Origin: Caldilineaceae bacterium
GTDB lineage: Bacteria > Chloroflexota > Anaerolineae > Caldilineales > Caldilineaceae
Length of the DNA stretch: 64,000 nt
Assembly: GCA_019637695.1 (NCBI GenBank)
Contig: JAHBVG010000002.1
Span: 1-64,000, forward strand
Direction: 5' to 3'
Part shown: in pieces, positions 49,329-58,164 of the stretch
How positions within the stretch are numbered: position 1 is the stretch's first letter
How the letters are laid out: each line of letters starts with the position of its first letter
Program-made: the position numbers and the translations under genes
The notes under the pieces: generated by a model
Database searches by the model: none
Told to the model about the DNA's origin: nothing
The model's input: the letters and a program-made list of their open reading frames with translations, nothing else

Positions 49329-50213
49329 TCAGCCCTGCTTCTCGAAGACGAGGAAACGATAAGTGACATTCCCCCGACGGATCGAATTTTCCAACGCCCA
49401 GCCACCCAGGACACTTTCTAAAAATGGAGAGAGCGCGCCTTTGCCGTTGATCGCTTTCTCAAAGAGCGGAATGAAGAGATTGGGGAAGGTTTTCGTACAC
49501 AGATAGGGGTTGAGATCGAAATCGCCGTTCACCTGAAGCCCATATCTTTGCGCAAGCGCGATGACTTCGGTGCGGGCGAGAAGATGAGGCACATGCCAGC
49601 CGCTTTTGAAGATCGCCAACCAGCGTCGATCTGCTTCGCTCAATACGGCTGGGGATCTGCCATCAGTCTGAAAATCATCACAAAGGATCAAGCGCGCCCC
49701 CGGCTTCAACAGTCGCGCCGCTTCAGCAAAGTAGCGTTCCGGCGCGATGGCGTGGGCAAACGCTTCAATGGAGAAAACCACATCCATCTGACCCGCAAGG
49801 GGGATGGCGTGGAAATCCGCCTCTAAAAAGGTACATGATGTGCCAATACCGAGATCATCCACCCATTGGCGGGCGATCTGTGCCTGTTTGGCGCTGACGG
49901 TAAGCCCAATAGCCAAGATCTTCGGCCCCAATCGGCGCTGAAGATAGCGGATGGTAGCGCCAAAGCCACACCCCAGATCCAGCACTTTCACTCGATCCAG
50001 GTGTTGGCGGGTGAGGATCTCTTGAATCTGACAGTGAATCCGCTCGTTGACATAGTTGAGCGCCGTTCTCCGATCAACGACGCCTTCAGCCCAGACCGGG
50101 CGGTGGATCACCTGGCTATGTTGCCGACGCCCCACTAACGCAAACCAGGAACTGTTCTGTTCGTAATAAGCGCGCACGTCCTTGCTGTAATTCGGTGAAT
50201 GCTCAGGGGTCAC
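49329..50213 (-). CDS. SAM-dependent methyltransferase
   Basis: The 294-residue protein has the class I methyltransferase motifs: VKVLDLGCGFGATIRYL (AdoMet loop), FLEADFHAIPL and DVVFSIEAFAHAI. The preceding NYVNERIHCQIQEIL helix and the following EAARLLKPGARLILCDDF are like small-molecule methyltransferases of the UbiE/tocopherol type. The start is a GTG with AAGGA about 13 bases upstream, so the exact start is uncertain. Substrate unknown. Confidence 0.85.
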   Translation of the reverse strand: MTPEHSPNYSKDVRAYYEQNSSWFALVGRRQHSQVIHRPVWAEGVVDRRTALNYVNERIHCQIQEILTRQHLDRVKVLDLGCGFGATIRYLQRRLGPKILAIGLTVSAKQAQIARQWVDDLGIGTSCTFLEADFHAIPLAGQMDVVFSIEAFAHAIAPERYFAEAARLLKPGARLILCDDFQTDGRSPAVLSEADRRWLAIFKSGWHVPHLLARTEVIALAQRYGLQVNGDFDLNPYLCTKTFPNLFIPLFEKAINGKGALSPFLESVLGGWALENSIRRGNVTYRFLVFEKQG

Positions 50214-50260
50214 GATGGCTAGAGATCCTTTAGTGGCTGACGATTCTGCTGCAGAAAATA

Positions 50261-51475
50261 TTACGGACGCACAATGCTGCCATCCGATCGACGATCCTCG
50301 GCCATGTAGAAGGATTGGGTCGCCAGTTCGGGGTTGAGGATGGCGTAGGCTTTGGCCTCATCTACGTCGATGCCCAAGCCGGGGGAATGGTTGGCGTAGA
50401 GATACCCCCCTTCGAGGATGGCGTGACCGGGGAAGATATCATATTCCTCAGGGGCGAAGTGATTTTCCTCTTGCACGCCGAAGCTGGTGCTGCTCAGATC
50501 CAAATGGACGGCGGCCATCTGGTTGACGGGATCGTTGTCGCCGCCCTCTTGCCAGGCCGTTTGCACGCCGAACCACTCACAGAGCGCGGCGATCTTGCGG
50601 CACTGGGTAATGCCTCCCCCTTTGGAGACACGCACACGCACAAAATCGATCAGCCGTTCGGTGATCAGCGGCGTCCACTCGTGGGGATTGATAAAGAGTT
50701 CGCCCATGGCCTGGGGCGTTGTACATTGCTGGCGCACCAATCGATACCAGCCTACCTGTTCCGGCGAGAGCAGATCCTCTAGAAAGAAGAGTCGATAGGG
50801 TTCGAGCAGTTTGGCCAATGTCACGGCGTTGTGGGGTTTTAGATGCTCGTGGACATCGTGGGTCAGCTTCGGGCCAAAGCCGATCTTGTCGCGCAGATAG
50901 GCGAACATTTTGGGCAGCGTTTCCAGATAGGCTTCGTCGTCAAAGGCTGTCGCCTGTCCGTGTAAATTCTTGGGCATACGCGCCTCCGCCGCGGGGATGA
51001 AGCCGCCGCCGCCATATTGGCCAAGCTGACAGCGGATCACCTGGTAGCCCTCTTCAATGTAGCGACGCACGTCATCCTCTAGTTCGGTCAGATCCTCGCC
51101 CGAGGCGTGGGCATAGGCCATCACCGCGGCGCGGGTCGGCCCACCCAGCAGTTGATAGACAGGCATCCCTGCTTCCTTGCCCTTAATGTCCCACAGGGCC
51201 ATGTCGATCCCAGCCAGCGCCGTGTTGAGGATCGAACCGTTGCGCCAATAGGCGCTGGTGTAGACCGTCTGCCAGTTGTCCTCAATATGGCCGGCCTCAC
51301 GGCCAATCAGCTTGGGTGCGATGGTCTCGACGGCGGTGATCACCGTCCTGGCGTGGTAGTGATCGCTGGCCGAGCCAATGCCGTAAAGTCCAGGCTGATC
51401 GGTCAGCACTTTAACGAAGACCCACGTCCCGTTCTTGCGGGTGCGGATGGTTTGGATGTCGGTGATCTTGGGCAT
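50261..51475 (-). CDS. Enolase-superfamily dehydratase, RspA/ManD type
   Basis: The 404-residue enzyme belongs to the mandelate racemase subgroup called ManD/RspA, whose members dehydrate D-mannonate or D-gluconate or have no known activity. Metal ligands are expected in the THDVHEH, FFLEDLL and MGELFINPHEW strands. Where classical ManD reads TAWHGPGD, this one reads TAWQEGGDNDPV, so the His is replaced and mannonate activity is doubtful. A GGAG sequence is found upstream of the ATG at 51475. It shares sugar-acid themes with the UxuA-type gene at 1.2 kb and the beta-mannosidase. Confidence 0.88.
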   Translation of the reverse strand: MPKITDIQTIRTRKNGTWVFVKVLTDQPGLYGIGSASDHYHARTVITAVETIAPKLIGREAGHIEDNWQTVYTSAYWRNGSILNTALAGIDMALWDIKGKEAGMPVYQLLGGPTRAAVMAYAHASGEDLTELEDDVRRYIEEGYQVIRCQLGQYGGGGFIPAAEARMPKNLHGQATAFDDEAYLETLPKMFAYLRDKIGFGPKLTHDVHEHLKPHNAVTLAKLLEPYRLFFLEDLLSPEQVGWYRLVRQQCTTPQAMGELFINPHEWTPLITERLIDFVRVRVSKGGGITQCRKIAALCEWFGVQTAWQEGGDNDPVNQMAAVHLDLSSTSFGVQEENHFAPEEYDIFPGHAILEGGYLYANHSPGLGIDVDEAKAYAILNPELATQSFYMAEDRRSDGSIVRP

Positions 51476-51556
51476 GATCGGTTTCTCTCCTGCGTGGGGA
51501 TGGTGGATGATAAAACAACCTCTGCCCATTATACCGCGATCACTGTCCTACAAAAG

Positions 51557-52822
51557 TTAATACCCCACGTAGATGAATCCCGTCACTTGCGGGAAGAGAG
51601 TGTCGATCAGGAGTTTGCGGGCGTTGTCCACATGGATATCAGGACTGGCGGCGCGCAGTTCTTCCACGGTGCGGTGACCGAAGATCAGCGGGATGATTTT
51701 GAGCGGTGGGAAGTTGATCGACCCCTGCGCCGGTCCCTCGGCAGCGACGCCATCAACTTTGCCGCCCACAAAGGAGAGCCGCACTGACTCGCGGAAAAAG
51801 CAGAAGAGGAGATCGCCGGTGAGACCGGCAAAGGGGGACGCTGCCAGGCGATCTTCGAGGACGGGCGCAATGGCGCGCAAGAGAGCGGCCATGTCGGCTA
51901 CATGAATCTGCCATGCATAGAGGCCCAAATCGTGCGCGCCAAAAGATCGAGCCATCTGCGCCAGCGTGTTATTGGCAGGCAGGTTCAGGCGGACGCCGGG
52001 CAACTTGCGCTGTGCGGCCAGATCGCGGCAGTGACGCAACACGGCCAGTCCGGCATCGAAACTCAGCCGCGAGCTTTCGTTGATCGAGAGTTCATCATAG
52101 AAGTGGTTTTCGGGCAGCATGAAATAGCCGGCGATCCTGCCTTCCCTGTCGAGGATCAGCAGAAATTCGGGCACGAGGGTTGTCAACTGAGGGTGGGTAA
52201 GTATGTAGCGCCAATGATCCTGGCTGCGCACGACGCCGATGGTCAGGTCGGCGGCCGCTTCATCGTAGAGCCTCTGCAAGATCGGCAGATCGTCAACTGT
52301 TGCACGGCGGAAGGTGAAGTCGGGGATCGCCAGATCGGGCAACTCGCGACCGCTCAAGCGCAGGCCACCTTCCAGCGGCAGCGCATACTCGTAGCCAAAC
52401 TGTCGATAGTAGTAGGGAATGCCCTGGATGAACGAAAGCAGGCAGCCGCGCTCAGCCAGCCGCTTTTGGAAGTACTCGATCTGCACGCGCACCAATCCAC
52501 GACGGCGATAGGCCTCGATCGTGCCCACCAACCCCATCTCGCCCACCCGTAAATCCACGCGTCCATAGCGCAGCGTCCACGGGATGAGGCAGAGCGACGA
52601 AATCATCTCGCCGCTGGTTTCGTCCTCGACAAAGACCCAATCGGCGTATTCCATGTCTGGGTAGTGGGCCGCTAATCCGCGCACCGCCGGGATCAACTCC
52701 GCGCCGTGGATGACGCCATTGAATAGGGCAATCCGTTCAATATCCTCTTCGTTCCTCGCCGTGCGCAGGATCAACCCATGGGGCAGTGGTTGTGCTAAAG
52801 GGGAGGTCTGGTTTGTGGGCAA
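51557..52822 (-). CDS. Eis-like GNAT acetyltransferase with sterol-carrier-like tail
   Basis: The 421-residue protein has a GNAT domain (MGLVGTIEAYRRRGLVRVQIEYF is the acetyl-CoA loop), a second GNAT-like part and a C-terminal SCP2-like domain, the arrangement of Eis-type acetyltransferases that modify aminoglycosides or peptides. The TTG start at 52822 has AGGAG 7 bases upstream, while a longer frame upstream runs through a heptad array and is not supported. Substrate unknown. Confidence 0.78.
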   Translation of the reverse strand: MPTNQTSPLAQPLPHGLILRTARNEEDIERIALFNGVIHGAELIPAVRGLAAHYPDMEYADWVFVEDETSGEMISSLCLIPWTLRYGRVDLRVGEMGLVGTIEAYRRRGLVRVQIEYFQKRLAERGCLLSFIQGIPYYYRQFGYEYALPLEGGLRLSGRELPDLAIPDFTFRRATVDDLPILQRLYDEAAADLTIGVVRSQDHWRYILTHPQLTTLVPEFLLILDREGRIAGYFMLPENHFYDELSINESSRLSFDAGLAVLRHCRDLAAQRKLPGVRLNLPANNTLAQMARSFGAHDLGLYAWQIHVADMAALLRAIAPVLEDRLAASPFAGLTGDLLFCFFRESVRLSFVGGKVDGVAAEGPAQGSINFPPLKIIPLIFGHRTVEELRAASPDIHVDNARKLLIDTLFPQVTGFIYVGY

Positions 52823-52842
52823 CTGGTTTCTCCTGTGGTTGA

Positions 52843-52892
52843 AGGTTGCAGGTTGCAGGTAGTTTTGTATGCCGTCTGCGGTCTGCTGTCGC
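52843..52892. repeat. Short heptad array upstream of the Eis-like gene
   Basis: GGTTGCA/GGTTGAA units (52837-52858) and TGCGGTC-type units (52873-52888) lie between the kinase-like and Eis-like genes. Confidence 0.7.
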
Positions 52893-53696
52893 CTAGATCT
52901 GTCCAAACGCGCGCGCCACCCGTTCCAGCAACTGCGCTTCCTCTTCGGGGATCTGCTCGTTGAGCCGCGCCGCGGCCAGTATCGGCAACCAGATCTGGAT
53001 CGCCATTGACGGCATGGGGCGCTGACGCCGGTAGGCGCGCAGATAGAGCGCATAGTAGAGACGGCGCATGGCTTGCAGGAAGACGATTTGGGCAGTGGGT
53101 ATCCCTGGCGGCAGGCTGTTGCCCAGAAAGAGCAGCGTCGTGCGCGCCACATCAGCGGCGGGGTTGCCAGCGGAAGCTGTCATCCAATCGATAATGATCG
53201 GTCCACGCGCAGAGAGCAGGATGTTATCCGGGTGATAATCGCCGTGGCAGACGGCGTCACCCCCAGGCAAAGAGGAGAGACGTCGCCAGATGCGCGCTTT
53301 CGAATCCGCTGTCAATTGGGGTGCAGCATGGATGGAGCGTCGCAATTGCTCACGCTGTGAAGGTAATTCAGGGCGGCTGGTGTTGTGCATCTGCGCGTGG
53401 AGTGTAGCAAGTTGGCGCGCTGCCTGTGCCAGCGTCCACGGACGGCGCGCCACGCTTTGCAGCAGGGTTGGCCCATCAACGCGCTCGTAGATCAGACCGC
53501 GACGGCCATCGACTTCAACCAGTTCCCCGATGGCGGGGGCGGCTAATCCAGCTTCAAACACAGCGCGGCCTACGCGCAGTTCATGTTCCGCCCAATCAAC
53601 AGGTGCAAAGTCTCGGTAGAGCTTCAAGATCTGATCTTCGCCCCAGGCGAAGATCTCTGCGGTTCGACCCTGGCCGAGTAAGGCTCCCTTTTGCAT
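52893..53696 (-). CDS. Aminoglycoside phosphotransferase-family kinase
   Basis: The 267-residue protein has the protein kinase-like APH fold: GQGRTAEIFAW and ILKLY near the N-terminus, the catalytic loop CHGDYHPDN (about 150-158) and IIDWMTAS for Mg2+ binding. APH-fold kinases phosphorylate small molecules such as aminoglycosides, choline or macrolides. Start: AAGGAAG before the ATG. It is between the Eis-like and hydrolase genes on the same strand; a shared detoxification role is possible but speculative. Confidence 0.85.
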   Translation of the reverse strand: MQKGALLGQGRTAEIFAWGEDQILKLYRDFAPVDWAEHELRVGRAVFEAGLAAPAIGELVEVDGRRGLIYERVDGPTLLQSVARRPWTLAQAARQLATLHAQMHNTSRPELPSQREQLRRSIHAAPQLTADSKARIWRRLSSLPGGDAVCHGDYHPDNILLSARGPIIIDWMTASAGNPAADVARTTLLFLGNSLPPGIPTAQIVFLQAMRRLYYALYLRAYRRQRPMPSMAIQIWLPILAAARLNEQIPEEEAQLLERVARAFGQI

Positions 53697-53712
53697 GAGA
53701 TCTTCCTTGCGG

Positions 53713-54486
53713 CTACCCTGCCTGCGCTTGTGCTACTTCCTGAACGCGCATCAGAAAGTAATCGGCCACCCGGCGGAAATCCTCTGGACGGCTCCACATC
53801 AGCGGATGGCCGCCCCCGCCGGTGAGAAAGGCGCGGCTGTTGGGGATCTGCTTCGACATAGACATGATCTGCTTGCCCACGCGTGGCAAGAGCGGATCTT
53901 CAAGGCTGGCGGTCAGCAATACAGGGCAGGCGATCTCGCTCAACCGTCCTTGCGCCCAGTCGCCGCGCATCTTTTTGACAAAACGCAGCAGCATATCGCT
54001 ATCGGCTTCAACCACAGCTTCCCAATCGTCTCCATGCGCCGCGGACCAGAAGGCGATCTGTTCGGGTGTACGTTCAGCGCGTCCATCCACCGCCGTTTTA
54101 ATCGAGGCTTTGGTGAGCCGTTCCACAGTGCTGTCAGCGATCACACCACCCACCCGTTCAGGGTAATGGAGCGCCAGCAGCAGCGCGACGATAGCGCCGC
54201 CGCTGGTCCCGATCACAAAGGCGCGTTCCTCGCCGAGATGTTCGATCAGGGCGGCGGCGTCACGCGCGCCGACTTCCCACCAGTTTTCAGGCCACGGTTC
54301 CAGCCGAGCCGACTGGCCGGTTCCCCAAAAGTCAAGCGCAACCGTGTGGAAGCGCTGGCCGAAGTAGGCCAGTTCCCCGATCACGTTGGCCGAGGAAGCC
54401 GTGTTACCCGGCAGCAAGAGCAGTAGCGGTCCACTGCCCTCTTCCCGGTAGAAGAGTTGGTGATCGTCATGGATGAACGTTGGCAT
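53713..54486 (-). CDS. Alpha/beta hydrolase
   Basis: The 257-residue protein has the oxyanion-side segment LLLLPGNTASS, VALDFWGTGQS and the nucleophile Ser95 in GTSGGAIV, and ends with a GGGHPLMW segment holding the catalytic His. The pattern fits esterase/haloperoxidase-type hydrolases. AAGGAG lies upstream of the ATG. Substrate unknown. Confidence 0.88.
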   Translation of the reverse strand: MPTFIHDDHQLFYREEGSGPLLLLLPGNTASSANVIGELAYFGQRFHTVALDFWGTGQSARLEPWPENWWEVGARDAAALIEHLGEERAFVIGTSGGAIVALLLALHYPERVGGVIADSTVERLTKASIKTAVDGRAERTPEQIAFWSAAHGDDWEAVVEADSDMLLRFVKKMRGDWAQGRLSEIACPVLLTASLEDPLLPRVGKQIMSMSKQIPNSRAFLTGGGGHPLMWSRPEDFRRVADYFLMRVQEVAQAQAG

Positions 54487-54534
54487 TGAGGCGGCTCCTT
54501 TTGATCTTAAAGATTACAGTGTCATGTCAGCCAT

Positions 54535-54616
54535 GTAGGGGTTTGGGTGGACGGCTCACAAATATTGTCTGCGTAAGCTATTGCTCGTCTGCCGTCCACC
54601 CAAACCCTGACGAATC
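54535..54616. repeat. Modular palindromic element, copy 2 (inner core)
   Basis: It closely matches the core at 43480-43560. Arms GTTTGGGTGGACGGC (54541-54555) and GCCGTCCACCCAAAC (54591-54605) are perfect complements around a variable loop. Confidence 0.9.
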
Positions 54617-54665
54617 ACTTGCTGCGCTTGGTGTGCAGAGGGCGCAGCAAGCAGCGCCCGTACTC

Positions 54666-54785
54666 TCAATTGGGTGTGTTCAAAATGGGTTGAAGCGGAA
54701 TAGGCACGCCCACGTGCCGTCCCGGTCGCACGAAGGCGTGCTTACTCCGCGTCCCAACTGGATTTGAATACACCCTTCTCAATTT
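54666..54785. repeat. Modular palindromic element with shared outer arms and a different core
   Basis: Outer arms begin with GGGTGTGTTCAAAATGGGTT (54672-54691) and end with the imperfect complement (54754-54785). The inner core is a different palindrome, GCGGAATAGGCACGC (54695-54709) against GCGTGCTTACTCCGC (54736-54750). Confidence 0.88.
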
Positions 54786-54812
54786 ATGCTTGACGCAACA
54801 ATAGCGAGAGAA

Positions 54813-55262
54813 CTACTGCAAGACAACGGCCTGTTCTTCCTCAGAGATTTCAACGGACGAGGTGATGCGTGTCCCCCCTTTGAGCATCGCCCAGACCGGG
54901 CAGTATTGGCTCTCACCCAAATGGATGGCGCGTTGGACGGCTACCGGGTCGAGTCCTTGTCCGCGCAGACAGAAGCGCAGACGGATCTCGGTGAAAACTG
55001 TGGGGTGTTCATCGCGCCGTTGACCGCACGCTTCCACGACACATCCTTCCACTGGCTGTTGCATACGGCGCAGAAGAGGAACCACTGTTTGGCCGGCGCA
55101 AGCGGCCAGGCTCATCAACAGGAGTTCCAATCCGCCGCGCAGTCCGGCATCGTCTCCCAACGGCGGCGGGTAGTCGATCACAACCGACTGATCCCCACTG
55201 CCTTGTCCTAAAAAGCGGACCTTTTCCTGAAGTGTAACTTTAGCACAGAGTTCGCTTGGCAT
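54813..55262 (-). CDS. OsmC/Ohr-family peroxide-related protein
   Basis: The 149-residue protein has the two family cysteines, one in SLAACAGQTV and one in QYCPVWAML, which in OsmC/Ohr reduce organic hydroperoxides. The GLRGGLELLLMSLAAC segment is typical. GGAAAG precedes the ATG. It stands between palindromic DNA and GNAT genes. Whether it is an active peroxidase is not shown. Confidence 0.88.
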   Translation of the reverse strand: MPSELCAKVTLQEKVRFLGQGSGDQSVVIDYPPPLGDDAGLRGGLELLLMSLAACAGQTVVPLLRRMQQPVEGCVVEACGQRRDEHPTVFTEIRLRFCLRGQGLDPVAVQRAIHLGESQYCPVWAMLKGGTRITSSVEISEEEQAVVLQ

Positions 55263-55275
55263 CGATCTTTCCTTT

Positions 55276-55366
55276 GTGATTGGGGATAGGCGATTCGTGA
55301 TTGGTGACTGGGGTAGGGATCTCGCTTTCCCAATCTCCAGTCACCAATCACCAGTCACCTGCTCGT
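55276..55366. repeat. Inverted heptad array at the end of a GNAT gene
   Basis: GTGATTG/GTGACTG-type units (55276-55312) face CCAATCTCCAGTCACC-type units (55328-55364). The stop codon of the GNAT gene (55341-55343) lies within the array. Confidence 0.88.
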
Positions 55367-56306
55367 TTACATGACGATACAACGACACACAAACCGGTTG
55401 AAAGTGGCGCAGCCAGAAGCGGGCGGCGGGCACGTTCATAGCTTCAAAGTCCACCGAACAGCGGATGTAGCCTTCTTCCCTCGCCCAGGCGAGGCCACGG
55501 TTGAGCAGCGCCGTGGCGACGCCATCGCCGCGGGCGTTTTCCACGGTGAAGGCGCCGGTAATGCTGACCGTGCCAGGGTCGCGCACAATTGTAGACGCGC
55601 CTGTGTTGCCGCCTTCCATGCGCAGGAAGGCCACCGGCCTATCCTCACGATAGGCCAGCCAGAGCGCTTTGGATGGGTCGCTCAGCCAGGCGCGCAGTTC
55701 GTCCACAAGATCGCCGGCGTCATCGTTGACGAGGAAGATCGGGGACGAAGCCAGGTGCGCCCACAGTTGATCGTCCAGATCTGTCACCACGGCCAGATCG
55801 GCGACAGTGGCGCGGCGCAGATCTACACCCTCCGCTGCGCCCGACGCTGGCTCCAGGCTGCGGATGGCGTCGATCACAAAATAGCCGAAGCCAAGCCATT
55901 GCCAGCCTTCAATTCCCCTGGCATCGTTTGCCAGCACATTGATAGCGTGGACACAATGCTTCTGCGCTACCCAAAAAGCCGCCATCCGAGTGTAGAGCGC
56001 TTGATAAATAGGGCGGGCATCTTCTAACCGCGCGGCGTTGCCCCATTCCGGGCTGATGACGCTGGCATATCCGCGCCAGGAGGGGACCATCCACGCTGAG
56101 AGGAAGCCGACGAGCGTGCCATTTTCCAGGGCGACTACCCCCGGCGCGTTCTCGGTCAGCCCTTTCAGCAACGGATAGAGGATCTCCACTTCCCCATAGC
56201 GGGCGGGGGTGAGCGGATTCTGATCACGCAGACCCCGATAGCGCGACGCGACAAGCACAGCAGCGTCTTCCAAATATTTCTCTTCAACGTTGACGACTTC
56301 GATCAA
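55341..56306 (-). CDS. Double-domain GNAT acetyltransferase
   Basis: The 321-residue protein has two GNAT-like halves; the second contains ITGAFTVENARGDGVATALLNRGL, the acetyl-CoA loop, followed by DFEAMNVPAARFWLRHF. The TTG start has AAGGAG 7 bases upstream. The last five residues and the TGA stop are encoded by a heptad array. It is followed on the same strand by the OsmC gene and preceded by another GNAT gene. Confidence 0.85.
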   Translation of the reverse strand: MIEVVNVEEKYLEDAAVLVASRYRGLRDQNPLTPARYGEVEILYPLLKGLTENAPGVVALENGTLVGFLSAWMVPSWRGYASVISPEWGNAARLEDARPIYQALYTRMAAFWVAQKHCVHAINVLANDARGIEGWQWLGFGYFVIDAIRSLEPASGAAEGVDLRRATVADLAVVTDLDDQLWAHLASSPIFLVNDDAGDLVDELRAWLSDPSKALWLAYREDRPVAFLRMEGGNTGASTIVRDPGTVSITGAFTVENARGDGVATALLNRGLAWAREEGYIRCSVDFEAMNVPAARFWLRHFQPVCVSLYRHVNEQVTGDW

Positions 56307-56316
56307 TAGGAGTCTC

Positions 56317-56404
56317 CTTGAATTGGGTATTGGAGATTAGGTATTGGGGATTGCCCCTCCACTCCCCAATACCTAATCTCCAATACCCAATATCCAATAC
56401 CCCC
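56317..56404. repeat. Inverted heptad array between two GNAT genes
   Basis: ATTGGGT/ATTGGAG/ATTAGGT units (56319-56352) face CCCCAAT/ACCTAAT/ACCCAAT units (56364-56400), a near-perfect long hairpin. Confidence 0.92.
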
Positions 56405-56407
56405 TCT

Positions 56408-57328
56408 TCACACCACCTTCTTCCAAGCGTACCCCTTGTAGGCTTCGGTGAAGCCCAGGGCGGTGTAGAGCGCGTTGGCGGGGATCATGTCTCCGGTGTC
56501 CACGGTAGCGTCGAGGGCGCCCATCGCCCGCAGGCGGTGCAATCCTTCGAGCATAAGGGCGCGGGCCAATCCTTTGCGCTGATGGTCGGGATGGGTACAG
56601 ACCGGTTCGTAGATGCCGCGGCGGTTGGCTTCATCATAGGGGATGCCGACATAAGCCGCAAAGACGCCGTCGGGCGCGACCATCACCAGATCCAACTCCC
56701 GGTGAAAGCTGGGCGCGCAGCGGGTGAAGTTCTGATACTCAGCGGCGTTGTGGAAGTTGCGCCCGAAGGCGGCGTTGAGCAGATCGGCGATGCCCTGGCA
56801 GTCGGCCAGATCCTCAGGATCGGTGATGCGCAGAGTATAGCCCTCATACACTGTCGGCGATGGGATCGTCCCCTTGCCGAGGCGCATGTGGCGGACCATG
56901 CCGCCGTAGTCCATCTTTGCGAAGCCACGTTCCGCCAGGATGCGCTGCCGGTGGACATCGTACTCCTGGACGTAGATCTCGATTTCACACTGACCAGATT
57001 GGGCAGGGGCAGCCAGATTCTGCTCAGCCCATCTGACCATCTCGTCTTCAATGTGTCGATAATCCGGGTGGATCTGCAAATGAGCATCGCCGCGCCCCTC
57101 GGGTAGCACGTAGCCGATCAATTCACCGTCCGCCTCCCAGAGTTGGACGCGTCGGGATAGCAGCCGATCTGCTTTGAGGTCTGCGCTGTAGAAGCGTTTA
57201 CCGTCCAGCCGGCGCATGTCCCAGTTGAAACCGATAGGTGTAATGGGGACGGTATCGATGAGCAGGGCGCGCATCGGCCAGTAGTCGTCCTCGGTTTGCA
57301 TGGGGCGAGAGGTGATAGCTGCGGTCAT
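56408..57328 (-). CDS. Double-domain GNAT acetyltransferase
   Basis: The 306-residue protein has an N-terminal degenerate GNAT part and a C-terminal active GNAT domain with PVCTHPDHQRKGLARALMLEGL, the acetyl-CoA pyrophosphate loop, and NALYTALGF near the end. GGAG lies 6 bases before the ATG. Substrate unknown; part of a run of acetyltransferases in this region. Confidence 0.88.
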   Translation of the reverse strand: MTAAITSRPMQTEDDYWPMRALLIDTVPITPIGFNWDMRRLDGKRFYSADLKADRLLSRRVQLWEADGELIGYVLPEGRGDAHLQIHPDYRHIEDEMVRWAEQNLAAPAQSGQCEIEIYVQEYDVHRQRILAERGFAKMDYGGMVRHMRLGKGTIPSPTVYEGYTLRITDPEDLADCQGIADLLNAAFGRNFHNAAEYQNFTRCAPSFHRELDLVMVAPDGVFAAYVGIPYDEANRRGIYEPVCTHPDHQRKGLARALMLEGLHRLRAMGALDATVDTGDMIPANALYTALGFTEAYKGYAWKKVV

Positions 57329-57360
57329 GGTCGGCTCCTCTAGAGAGGCAGATTAAGTGA

Positions 57361-58071
57361 TTAAGCGGTTGGATGAGCGCTGGCCGTGAATGTCCGCATG
57401 GATTCGGCGCGCGCTTTGAGCGTCAACAGCATCTTGCGCTCCATGACGAAGGCGGCTGGCTCCAGGAATCCACGATAGACAAATTCGTTGACGGGCGTCG
57501 GCGTCCAATCGGTACGCCAGCGTTCCACGAGCCGGGTTGCGCCATCCGTCTGGGGGAAGAGGTAGAACCCCCAACTGGTCGCCAGAAATTCACCCGCTTT
57601 CACCGGCGGCGCATTCTTGCCGGGGGTGCGTGTATCCCCATGCAGCACCAGCGCCCGCTCCGGTTCGAGAATGGCAACGGGGACGCCGAAGCCATCGGGC
57701 GCCAGCGGGATGATGTCGCCCACTTTCAGATCCTGATGTTCGGGCAGGATGTGGGGAGCGGTGTGGATGTCCAGCCCCATGGCGTTTTCGATCCAATCGT
57801 AGCTATAGAAGCCGCCGCGCCCCTGGCCCAACTGCACCAGCCACGGCCAGATCTCGGCGGGCGTCGCCTCAATGGTGACGGCGTGGGTCACGTTGATCTG
57901 CGCGTTGGGCAGGAGATCATCCCCCGGCAGGGTGCGATTGACCTCGTCGTCGGTGGCGCCCCAACGTTGATGCTTCGGGCGAAACCACTTCCAATAGATA
58001 GCGCCGCCGGTGGTAACAAGGAAGAAGAACATTCCAATGAAGTTGAGAAACCAATTTGTACGCTTGCGCAT
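57361..58071 (-). CDS. Membrane-anchored SRPBCC-like protein
   Basis: The 236-residue protein has a single N-terminal membrane helix ([17 protein letters not shown]), then a domain with the SRPBCC pattern ([40 protein letters not shown]). Such domains bind hydrophobic ligands. Its core is clearly similar to the upstream neighbour at 58.2-59.2 kb ([17 protein letters not shown]), so the two are paralogues. AGGA precedes the ATG. Function unknown. Confidence 0.75.
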   Translation of the reverse strand: MRKRTNWFLNFIGMFFFLVTTGGAIYWKWFRPKHQRWGATDDEVNRTLPGDDLLPNAQINVTHAVTIEATPAEIWPWLVQLGQGRGGFYSYDWIENAMGLDIHTAPHILPEHQDLKVGDIIPLAPDGFGVPVAILEPERALVLHGDTRTPGKNAPPVKAGEFLATSWGFYLFPQTDGATRLVERWRTDWTPTPVNEFVYRGFLEPAAFVMERKMLLTLKARAESMRTFTASAHPTA

Positions 58072-58164
58072 GTGATTCCTACTTTCTATGTTGATAGGCT
58101 TTCAACATCCGTCAATAGTGTGTCCACTAGACCGCCAGGAGTGGAGAGAACTTCACCTGTCCGG

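Larger units (their letters stand above)
54487..54812. other. Gene-free region filled by palindromic elements
   Basis: This 326-bp stretch between the hydrolase and OsmC genes contains two palindromic repeats (54535-54616 and 54666-54785) joined by a GC-rich stretch with a small TTGCTGCGC/GCGCAGCAA palindrome (54619-54652). No coding potential is seen. Confidence 0.8.

Noticed and set aside
52823..53152. Upstream extension of the Eis-like gene with an Arg/Ser/Cys-rich leader
   Set aside because: It overlaps the kinase-like gene in another frame and runs through a heptad array; the TTG at 52822 has AGGAG at proper distance.
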